DNA of 6,958 nucleotides, taken from the NCBI GenBank assembly GCA_026125835.1, contig JAHCKJ010000113.1, positions 1 through 6,958 of the forward strand, read 5' to 3'. The notes under the pieces are model-generated. The model did not search any database. It was not told the DNA's origin and worked only from the letters and a program-made list of their open reading frames with translations. The stretch is from Sphingopyxis sp. Its GTDB lineage: Bacteria > Pseudomonadota > Alphaproteobacteria > Sphingomonadales > Sphingomonadaceae. The translations under genes and the position numbers were made by a program. This document shows positions 1 through 4,868 of the stretch, one piece after another. Numbering within the stretch: the first letter of the stretch is position 1; each line of letters begins with the position of its first letter.

Positions 1-2
1 GC

Positions 3-197
3 GGCATAGCGGGCCGCGGCGCGTCCTATATATCCGCCACCCCCGGCCCCCTCGCCGACGCCATCACCGCCCTCACCGGCCTCGGCTTCAAACCCGGCGA
101 AGCGAGCGCTGCGGTCGCCGCAGCGAGTGAGGAACTGGGCGCGGATGCGAGCCTTGATACGCTGGTCCGGGTGGCGCTTAAGAAAGCGGCGAAGTAG
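3..197 (+). CDS. ruvA: Holliday junction DNA helicase subunit RuvA, C-terminal part (5' end outside window)
   Basis: This is the 3' end of ruvA; the open frame enters from the left edge and stops at TAG 195-197. The visible residues contain DAITALTGLGFKPGEA, followed by an Ala-rich helical stretch and the end LVRVALKKAAK. This matches the small C-terminal three-helix domain of RuvA, which in characterised homologues contacts RuvB and controls its motor activity. RuvA tetramers hold the four-way Holliday junction while RuvB hexamers pump DNA through it. The tetramerisation and helix-hairpin-helix DNA-binding domains are not in the window. In related bacteria ruvB usually follows directly. Here the next gene, 24 nt downstream, is a hicB-like antitoxin and ruvB begins about 900 nt later. 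Identification is helped by the presence of ruvB in the same direction. Confidence 0.9.
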   Translation, partial: GIAGRGASYISATPGPLADAITALTGLGFKPGEASAAVAAASEELGADASLDTLVRVALKKAAK

Positions 198-207
198 GAT
201 GGCTTTC

Positions 208-214
208 GGAAGGA
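208..214 (+). promoter_or_regulatory. Ribosome binding site of the hicB-like gene
   Basis: GGAAGGA lies 7 nt before the ATG at 222 and is a good Shine-Dalgarno match. It fixes the hicB start. The gap from the ruvA stop to this start is only 24 nt, so any promoter for the cassette must lie inside ruvA, or the cassette is read from the ruvA transcript. Confidence 0.7.
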
Positions 215-221
215 ACATATC

Positions 222-431
222 ATGCAGGTAACCGCAGTGCTGACTCCCGCAAAGGAAGGTGGCTTCGTCGCGTATAATCCAGAAACCGGCACAACGAGCC
301 AAGGCGAAACGATTGAGGAAGCGATCGCCAATCTGCGCGAGGCGGTCGAACTCTATCTGGAAATGTTTCCGCTCACTACGGGCGGCCCGCCGCTCGTCAC
401 CTCATTCGACGTAGATGCCCGCGCCGCCTGA
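222..431 (+). CDS. hicB: HicB-family antitoxin (short form)
   Basis: This 69-aa protein has the HicB pattern. A short beta hairpin is followed by EGGFVAYNPETGTTSQGET (about residues 12-30), then a helix with IEEAIANLREAVELYLE (about 31-47), and a short tail. In the family this is a degenerate RNase H-like fold that binds and blocks HicA. At 69 aa it has no room for the C-terminal helix-turn-helix or ribbon-helix-helix domain that longer HicB proteins use to repress their own promoter, so it probably cannot regulate transcription through such a domain. The start is ATG with a strong Shine-Dalgarno 7 nt upstream. Its stop TGA abuts the ATG of the toxin gene with no gap, which suggests coupled translation with the antitoxin made first. 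The family call is from sequence pattern and the neighbouring hicA; the pair together makes it firm. Confidence 0.87.
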   Translation: MQVTAVLTPAKEGGFVAYNPETGTTSQGETIEEAIANLREAVELYLEMFPLTTGGPPLVTSFDVDARAA

Positions 432-650
432 ATGCCAAAGCTACCGGTTCTTTCGGGTCGCGCGGTCGTGACGGCGCTCGAGCGCCTCGGCTTCGTCCAG
501 ATGCGCCAGCGCGGCAGTCATGTGATACTTCAACGCGATGGGGTGGGCGTAGTGGTGCCGCTACACCGCGAGTTGAAGACTGGGACATTGGCGGGTGTGA
601 TCCGGCAGGCTGGGTTGTCGCAGGATGAGTTTTTGGGAGCTACGCGGTGA
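432..650 (+). CDS. hicA: HicA-family mRNA interferase toxin
   Basis: This 72-aa protein carries the HicA signature: LSGRAVVTALERLGFVQMRQ (residues 7-26), then RGSHVIL, with the family's catalytic histidine at His30, then VVVPLHRELKTGTLAGVIRQ (about 40-59) and a C-terminal AGLSQDEFL. HicA proteins have a double-stranded-RNA-binding-like fold and cleave mRNA when not bound by HicB. The length is normal and all expected motifs are present, so the toxin appears intact. The ATG follows the hicB stop directly and has no evident Shine-Dalgarno of its own, so translation probably depends on ribosomes ending hicB. Its stop TGA overlaps the GTG start of the next gene. The gene order antitoxin-toxin is the reverse of the classical hicA-hicB order but is frequent for this superfamily. 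Confidence 0.92.
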   Translation: MPKLPVLSGRAVVTALERLGFVQMRQRGSHVILQRDGVGVVVPLHRELKTGTLAGVIRQAGLSQDEFLGATR

Positions 651-1129
651 AGGATGCGTTGATCGAGCAGGCATTAGCAAGAATCGCGCTATGCGAAGTC
701 CCCAGTAAACTGAAGACGATGATAAAGAACGCGCAACGACACGCGCAACCGGAAGTCGTGCGGGCGGCTCAACTCCGACTCTATGCAGTGTCGCCAGCGG
801 CTGAGTCAGGAACTTTGGAACATGATGTCTGGCAAAGCATCTACGCCTTGGAAGATGCCTTGGCGCAGGAGCGCGGCAAAACGATCCGACTATCAAGAAC
901 CCGGCAAATGATTGCACGCAAGGACGAGCAACAAACCGTCGCGGCCCTTGTCAGCAAGAAAACTGCATCGGACGGGTTCGGAATGCTCGTAGATCGCGAC
1001 ATGCTTGACCTGACGTTCGAGTCCGTCGCGCTTCGACATGCAGATAGATTTGACCAAAATACACTAGAGATGTGCAGAAATCGCCTCGCATCGATCGAAA
1101 ATCATGGCGACGATGCCAGTGCAGAATGA
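647..1129 (+). CDS. Uncharacterised 160-aa protein, third gene of the hicBA cassette
   Basis: I do not recognise a characterised family. The protein is soluble, with no signal peptide or membrane segment, and looks mostly helical. Visible blocks are VVRAAQLRLYAVSPAAE (37-53), LEHDVWQSIYALEDAL (57-72), a basic block RLSRTRQMIARK (81-92) that could bind nucleic acid, DGFGMLVDRDMLDLTFES (109-126) and LRHADRF (129-135). The pattern recalls short hypothetical proteins of alphaproteobacteria from memory only. The start is GTG at 647, chosen because it overlaps the hicA stop in a GTGA tetramer, typical of translational coupling. The stop lies 26 nt inside ruvB. G+C is lower than in the neighbours: 30 of 60 bases at 661-720 and 27 of 60 at 1021-1080. 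It could be a third toxin-antitoxin component, a regulator replacing the DNA-binding domain missing in HicB, or unrelated cargo. Confidence 0.72.
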   Translation: MKDALIEQALARIALCEVPSKLKTMIKNAQRHAQPEVVRAAQLRLYAVSPAAESGTLEHDVWQSIYALEDALAQERGKTIRLSRTRQMIARKDEQQTVAALVSKKTASDGFGMLVDRDMLDLTFESVALRHADRFDQNTLEMCRNRLASIENHGDDASAE

Positions 1130-2141
1130 GCCCCTCACCACCCCGTACCGCGCCCCCGAGGACGCCGATGCCGCGCTGCGGCCCAAGACGCTCGCCGAAT
1201 TTGTCGGGCAGGCGGCGGCGCGCGAGAATTTGCGGATCTTTATCGAGGCCGCGAAGTCGCGCTCCGACGCGCTCGACCATGTGCTGTTCTACGGCCCGCC
1301 CGGCCTCGGCAAGACGACGCTGGCGCAGATCGTGGCGCGCGAGCTGGGCGTCGGCTTCCGTTCGACCAGCGGCCCGGTAATCGCCAAGGCGGGCGACCTC
1401 GCCGCGCTGCTCACCAATCTCGAGGATGGCGACGTGCTGTTCATCGACGAAATCCACCGGCTGTCCCCCGCGGTCGAGGAAATCCTCTATCCCGCGATGG
1501 AGGATCGCGCGCTCGACATCATGATCGGCGAAGGGCCGTCGGCGCGGTCGGTGCGGATCGATTTGCCGAAGTTTACGCTAGTGGGAGCGACGACACGGCA
1601 GGGGTTGCTGACGACCCCGCTGCGCGACCGTTTCGGCATTCCGGTGCGGCTCAATTTCTACACCCATGGCGAGCTGGAGCAGGTCATCACCCGCGCCGCG
1701 CGCCTGCTGGCGCTGCCGATCGCGTCCGACGGCGCGCTGGAGATTGCCAAACGCTCGCGCGGTACCCCGCGCATCGCCGGACGACTGCTGCGCCGGGTGC
1801 GCGATTTCGCGACTGTCGCGGGCCATGCCATCGTCGATGCCAAGGCCGCCGACGCCGCGCTCAACCGGCTCGAGGTCGATGCGCTCGGGCTCGACGCGAT
1901 GGACCGGCGCTACCTCACGATGATAGCCGACATTTACCGCGGCGGCCCGGTCGGGGTCGAGACGATGGCGGCGGGGCTGTCCGAACCGCGCGACACGATC
2001 GAGGATGTCATCGAGCCCTATCTGCTGCAAGTCGGCCTGATCGCGCGCACCGCGCGCGGGCGGATGCTCAACGCCAGCGCGTGGAAGCATCTCGGGCTCA
2101 ATCCCCCCGCGGGGTCGCAGGACGGATTGTTCGATAAATAG
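1104..2141 (+). CDS. ruvB: Holliday junction ATP-dependent DNA helicase RuvB
   Basis: This 345-aa AAA+ motor drives branch migration of Holliday junctions with RuvA. Motifs in order: LRPKTLAEFVGQ (25-36), Walker A GPPGLGKTT (64-72, Lys70), Walker B with DEIH (115-118), sensor 1 GATTR (161-165), the arginine-finger segment LRDRFG (173-178), and the sensor 2 region GTPRIAGRLLRRVRDFA (220-236). A C-terminal winged-helix DNA-binding domain contains GGPVGVETMA and DTIEDVIEPYLLQ. Length and all catalytic residues are normal, so the protein should be active. The ATG at 1104 gives the longest product, but no clear Shine-Dalgarno precedes it, and ATG 1113 (residue 4) is an equal alternative. The start lies inside the preceding unknown gene (26-nt overlap), so ruvB translation may depend on ribosomes from the cassette. 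The structured repeat begins one base after the stop. Confidence 0.97.
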   Translation: MATMPVQNEPLTTPYRAPEDADAALRPKTLAEFVGQAAARENLRIFIEAAKSRSDALDHVLFYGPPGLGKTTLAQIVARELGVGFRSTSGPVIAKAGDLAALLTNLEDGDVLFIDEIHRLSPAVEEILYPAMEDRALDIMIGEGPSARSVRIDLPKFTLVGATTRQGLLTTPLRDRFGIPVRLNFYTHGELEQVITRAARLLALPIASDGALEIAKRSRGTPRIAGRLLRRVRDFATVAGHAIVDAKAADAALNRLEVDALGLDAMDRRYLTMIADIYRGGPVGVETMAAGLSEPRDTIEDVIEPYLLQVGLIARTARGRMLNASAWKHLGLNPPAGSQDGLFDK

Positions 2142-2261
2142 TCCGTCGCCCCCGCGCAGGGCGTTTCAGAGTCACGTGCCTCTGAACGCGGCCGCTGTCG
2201 GTTTACGCAGCAGCGATAAAGAAGATTCTCCAGCGGCCCCCGCCTGCGCGGGGGCGACGGA
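2142..2261. repeat. REPIN/MITE-like 120-nt element: 19-bp inverted repeat enclosing two hairpins
   Basis: A perfect 19-bp inverted repeat pairs 2142-2160 (TCCGTCGCCCCCGCGCAGG) with 2243-2261. Inside, 2161-2171 pairs with 2180-2189 (10 bp, T2166 bulged, 8-nt loop containing CACGTG). Then 2190-2197 (GGCCGCTG) pairs with 2231-2238 exactly, leaving only 4 nt before the outer stem closes. The whole can fold as a three-way junction. The right end can alternatively form its own hairpin (2237-2243 with 2248-2254, 7 bp, loop CTGC), the shape of a REP unit. Two inverted REP-like ends around a spacer is the REPIN layout, and short non-coding elements with terminal inverted repeats are also MITE-like. 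It abuts the ruvB stop and has no T-run, so it may shield the 3' end of the ruvB message. No protein is encoded in it. Confidence 0.75.
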
Positions 2262-2348
2262 TAATATACCCACCAAACGGCCCCCATCTGCGACGAACCG
2301 TTGGTTTGGGGTTTGCGACGAGTCGAAGGGCGGCTATCGGTCGACCCC
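2262..2348. other. Intergenic leader before ybgC
   Basis: These 87 nt separate the repeat element from the chosen ybgC start. They must hold, or lie near, the promoter of the tol-pal operon if it is not read from ruvB. An AT-rich patch (ATAATATACC, 2261-2270) could be a -10 region, but I see no matching -35 box because the bases upstream belong to the GC-rich repeat. CCAAAC (2273-2278) and GTTTGG (2304-2309) could pair weakly. No convincing promoter can be assigned by eye. Confidence 0.4.
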
Positions 2349-2828
2349 ATGGTAAACGCCCCGCCTCCCTTTATCCCCGGCGCCTTCGTCGGGGCGGCGC
2401 ACCATTACCGGGCGCGCGTCTATTTCGAGGACACCGACCTCAGCGGCATCGTCTATCACGCCAATTACCTGCGCTATATGGAGCGCGCGCGCTCGGACAT
2501 GCTGCGGATCGCGGGGATCGACCAGCGCGCCGCGATGGAGGCGGGCGACGGCAGCTGGGCGGTCACCGACCTCGCGATCAAATATCGCCGCCCCGCCAAG
2601 CTCGACGACGACCTGCTGGTGGTCAGCACCGTCGAAGCGGTGCGCGGCGCCAGCGTCATTATCGCACAGCGCATCCTTCGCGGAACTGACACGTTCAGCG
2701 GCGAGACATTAACCGACGCGCAGGTGACCGCCGCCTTTCTTTCGCCCCAGGGTCGGCCGCGCCGCCAGCCCGCAGGCTGGGGCGACCGCTTTACCGCGAT
2801 CATGAATGGAGAAAAAATCCCTTGCTAG
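2349..2828 (+). CDS. ybgC: Tol-Pal-associated acyl-CoA thioesterase YbgC
   Basis: This 159-aa protein is a hotdog-fold thioesterase of the 4HBT/YbgC family. The signature FEDTDLSGIVYHANYLRYME (26-45) includes the catalytic aspartate, Asp30 by alignment with the second Asp of EDTD in characterised YbgC. A middle part with WAVTDLAIKYRRPAKLDDDL fits the fold. YbgC hydrolyses acyl-CoA thioesters at the cytoplasmic side and is usually the first gene of tol-pal, although its link to Tol function is not well defined. The ATG at 2349 was chosen; the frame is open further up to TTG 2301, but that extension (beginning LVWGLRRVEG) does not resemble the family. No good Shine-Dalgarno precedes ATG 2349; the nearest purine run (GAAGGG, 2325-2330) is 18 nt away. 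The C-terminus overlaps the tolQ start by 7 nt. Confidence 0.92.
   Translation: MVNAPPPFIPGAFVGAAHHYRARVYFEDTDLSGIVYHANYLRYMERARSDMLRIAGIDQRAAMEAGDGSWAVTDLAIKYRRPAKLDDDLLVVSTVEAVRGASVIIAQRILRGTDTFSGETLTDAQVTAAFLSPQGRPRRQPAGWGDRFTAIMNGEKIPC
2808..2811 (+). promoter_or_regulatory. Ribosome binding site supporting the TTG start of tolQ
   Basis: GGAG lies 10 nt before TTG 2822. There is no in-frame ATG upstream, and the first one downstream (2912) would delete the first membrane segment, so this weak site decides for the TTG start. Confidence 0.5.
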
Positions 2829-3520
2829 ACAATATCTCGCTGGCCGCCGACGCGGCGACCCTGTCCCCGGTCGCGCTGTTCCTGCAGGCCGATATCATCG
2901 TGAAGGCGGTGATGATCGGGCTGCTGCTCGCGTCGATCTATGTCTGGGCGGTGATCTTAACCCAAGGGCGCGGCGTCGGCAAGCTGATGCGGGCGTCCGA
3001 AAATTTCGAGCGCGATTTCTGGCGCGCCGACAATATCGACAAATTTTACGACAAGAACAGCGGCGAGGATCTGCCGAGCGCCAAGGTGCTCGGCGCCGGG
3101 ATCAGCGAGTGGCGCCGTTCGACCAAGGGCAAGATCATCGACCGCGAGGGCACGCGCGAACGGTTGGGCATCGCGATGAATTCGGCGATCGCGGGCGAGG
3201 TCGACCGGCTGGCCGACAAGATCGGGACGCTCGCGACGATCGGAGCGGTGGCGCCCTTCGTCGGCCTGTTCGGCACCGTCTGGGGCATCATGCGCAGCTT
3301 CACCGCGATTGCCGCCAGCAACAACAGCAGCCTGGCGGTCGTCGCGCCGGGCATCGCCGAAGCCTTGTTCGCGACCGCGATCGGCCTGTTCGCCGCGATC
3401 CCCGCGGTGATCGCCTATAACGCCTTTTCGCAGCGGCTGAACCGGCTCGAATCGCGCCTCGGCCGCTTTGCCGACGGGCTGCACGCGACGTTCAGCCGCG
3501 AGCTGGAGGTGGACGCCTGA
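2822..3520 (+). CDS. tolQ: Tol-Pal system proton-channel subunit TolQ
   Basis: TolQ is the polytopic inner-membrane protein of the MotA/TolQ/ExbB family that with TolR forms the proton-driven motor acting on TolA. The 232-aa length is usual. Three membrane segments can be seen: about 25-46 (IIVKAVMIGLLLASIYVWAV), about 138-158, which contains GLFGTVWGIM (148-157), and about 178-200 (IAEALFATAIGLFAAIPAVI). A charged cytoplasmic loop lies between the first two. Thr152 and Thr185 match the two conserved channel threonines of TolQ/ExbB. The start is TTG at 2822, the only choice that keeps the first membrane helix; it begins LDNISLAADAATLSP. The gene overlaps the ybgC end by 7 nt, and its TGA overlaps the tolR ATG by one base (TGATG), so the subunits are translationally coupled. 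ExbB is the alternative, but the operon decides for TolQ. Confidence 0.96.
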   Translation: MLDNISLAADAATLSPVALFLQADIIVKAVMIGLLLASIYVWAVILTQGRGVGKLMRASENFERDFWRADNIDKFYDKNSGEDLPSAKVLGAGISEWRRSTKGKIIDREGTRERLGIAMNSAIAGEVDRLADKIGTLATIGAVAPFVGLFGTVWGIMRSFTAIAASNNSSLAVVAPGIAEALFATAIGLFAAIPAVIAYNAFSQRLNRLESRLGRFADGLHATFSRELEVDA

Positions 3521-4026
3521 TGGGCATGACCGGTCCCTCGGGCGGTGTCGGCGGGCGGCGGGGCCGCGGCGGTCGCCGCGCGCCGATGTCTGAAATCAAC
3601 GTCACCCCGCTCGTCGACGTGATGCTGGTGCTGCTCATCATCTTCATGATTACCGCTCCGCTGCTCGCCTCTGCCGTCCCCATCGACCTGCCCGAAAGCC
3701 GCGCCAAGCCGGTCGAGACCGAAGAGCAGGAGCCGGTGCAGCTGTCGATCAACGCCGACGACACGCTGTATATCGGCGAAGAGGTGGTGCCGGAGGCCGA
3801 ACTGCCCGCTCGCCTCGATGCGATCGCGCGCGAACGGCAGGGGGATGACAAGCCGCGGCAGATCATGCTGCGCGCCGACAAGGGGCTCGACTATGGCCGC
3901 GTGATGCGCGTGATGGGCGAACTCAACCGCGCCGGCCTGACGCGCATTTCGCTGGTGACCACGGGGGCGGCCGGCGAAACGTCGACCGCCGCCGCGGTCA
4001 CCGACGGTTCAGAAACGGCGCCATAG
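3520..4026 (+). CDS. tolR: Tol-Pal system proton-channel subunit TolR
   Basis: TolR is the ExbD-family partner of TolQ, with one membrane helix and a periplasmic domain. The 168-aa protein starts with a Gly/Arg-rich cytoplasmic tail (1-22), then SEINVTPLVDVMLVLLIIF (24-42) and MITAP. Asp33 in the helix corresponds to the essential proton-carrying aspartate of TolR/ExbD. The periplasmic part ends with the family pattern IMLRADKGLDYGRVMRVMGE and LTRISLVT. The last 18 or so residues form a low-complexity Thr/Ala/Ser tail. ATG 3520 was chosen over ATG 3526 because GGAGG at 3505-3509 lies 10 nt before it. The start overlaps the tolQ stop by one base; tolA begins 9 nt after the stop. Confidence 0.96.
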   Translation: MGMTGPSGGVGGRRGRGGRRAPMSEINVTPLVDVMLVLLIIFMITAPLLASAVPIDLPESRAKPVETEEQEPVQLSINADDTLYIGEEVVPEAELPARLDAIARERQGDDKPRQIMLRADKGLDYGRVMRVMGELNRAGLTRISLVTTGAAGETSTAAAVTDGSETAP

Positions 4027-4035
4027 GGTTCCGAT

Positions 4036-4863
4036 ATGGCCACCACCATGGCAGCGAGGGGTAACGAAGGGCGCGGCTTTGCCATCGCGGCGATCGCGCA
4101 TGTCGCGATCATCGGCCTGCTGTCGGTGCAATGGACCGCGGGTGAGCGGCGCTTCGACAATCCGCCGATGGAGGTCGACCTGATCGCCGAAACCGCCGTG
4201 CAATCGACCGCCCCGGTCATCAGCGAAACGCCCCCCGCAGCCCGGCTGGGTGAGGAAGACAATGTCGATATCGCGGCGCCCGAACCGATGCCGGTGCCCA
4301 CGCCGCCGGTGCCCGAACCGGTCGTCCGTCCCACCCCGGCACCGACACCAAAGCAAGTGGCGCAGCCCAAGGCACCGCCCAAACAGACCCCGCCCGCGGT
4401 TGCCAAAGCGCCGCCCAAGGCGGCGCCAAAGGCACCGCCCGCCGCCGATCGACCGGCGCGTCCGACCGGGCGGCTCGACGGCATCGCCGAGGGACTGTCG
4501 AAATCGCAACCCAAGGCACCGGCCAGCAAGGGCGCGCCCGCCGCAGCCACCGCCGCCGAGGTGCGGCGGTCGATCGATGTCAGCATCAAGTCGGCGGTGG
4601 CGCCGCGGTGGAACGGCTGCCGTGTCACCGGCGTCGATGTCGACCAGCTGAAAACCGTCGTGAAGTTCCGCCTGACCCAGTCAGGGGCGCTCGCCGGCTT
4701 TACCAGCGTCGAAACCAGCGGCGAAAACGACAGCAACCGGTTCCAGGTTCAACGCCACCAGGAATGTGCAAAAAGGGCCGTCGAACTGGCGGCGCCCTTT
4801 GACCTGCCCGAAGAAAATTATAGTTTCTGGCAAAATTACACGCTCGATTTCATCAAAAGGTAA
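4036..4863 (+). CDS. tolA: Tol-Pal envelope-spanning protein TolA (proline-rich linker type)
   Basis: TolA is anchored in the inner membrane by TolQR and reaches across the periplasm to TolB and Pal. In this 275-aa protein the membrane anchor is about residues 14-33 (FAIAAIAHVAIIGLLSVQW) with His22. The periplasmic linker (about 80-170) is rich in Pro, Ala and Lys, with runs such as PVPTPPVPEP and AKAPPKAAPKAPP, and looks more like TonB than like the long Ala/Lys-rich helix of enteric TolA. The C-terminal domain (about 174-275) has EVRRSIDVSIKSAVAPRW and two cysteines, Cys195 and Cys244, which could form a disulfide. The ATG at 4036 has AGGG (4025-4028) 7 nt upstream; ATG 4048 is possible but lacks this spacing. 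tolB follows after 5 nt. Automatic annotation might call it TonB, but gene order supports TolA. Confidence 0.93.
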   Translation: MATTMAARGNEGRGFAIAAIAHVAIIGLLSVQWTAGERRFDNPPMEVDLIAETAVQSTAPVISETPPAARLGEEDNVDIAAPEPMPVPTPPVPEPVVRPTPAPTPKQVAQPKAPPKQTPPAVAKAPPKAAPKAPPAADRPARPTGRLDGIAEGLSKSQPKAPASKGAPAAATAAEVRRSIDVSIKSAVAPRWNGCRVTGVDVDQLKTVVKFRLTQSGALAGFTSVETSGENDSNRFQVQRHQECAKRAVELAAPFDLPEENYSFWQNYTLDFIKR

Positions 4864-4868
4864 GCGAC

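Noticed and set aside
1050..1078. Sigma-70-like promoter before ruvB (TTGACC at 1050-1055)
   Set aside because: The -35-like box is good but no -10 hexamer occurs at 16-18 bp; TACACT at 1060-1065 is too close. Kept only as a possibility in a finding.
951..1457. 168-aa minus-strand frame spanning the cassette/ruvB junction
   Set aside because: It crosses from the unknown gene into ruvB antisense and has no family pattern; the opposite strand is explained by real genes.
2142..2261. CRISPR array or tRNA gene in the ruvB-ybgC gap
   Set aside because: The repeats are inverted rather than regularly spaced direct repeats, and there is no tRNA-like TTCGA arm or anticodon arrangement.
2301..2348. 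N-terminal extension of YbgC from TTG 2301
   Set aside because: The extra 16 residues do not resemble YbgC proteins, and an in-frame ATG at 2349 gives a normal-sized protein.
2806..3420. 204-aa + strand frame beginning MEKKSLARQ at the tolQ start region
   Set aside because: It is in a different frame from TolQ and gives an Arg/Gly/Asp-rich shadow product. TolQ in its own frame has three membrane helices and conserved motifs.
3891..4736. 281-aa minus-strand frame opposite tolR/tolA
   Set aside because: Its Gly/Ala/Thr-rich sequence is simply the complement of the proline-rich tolA linker; no motif or ribosome binding context supports it.
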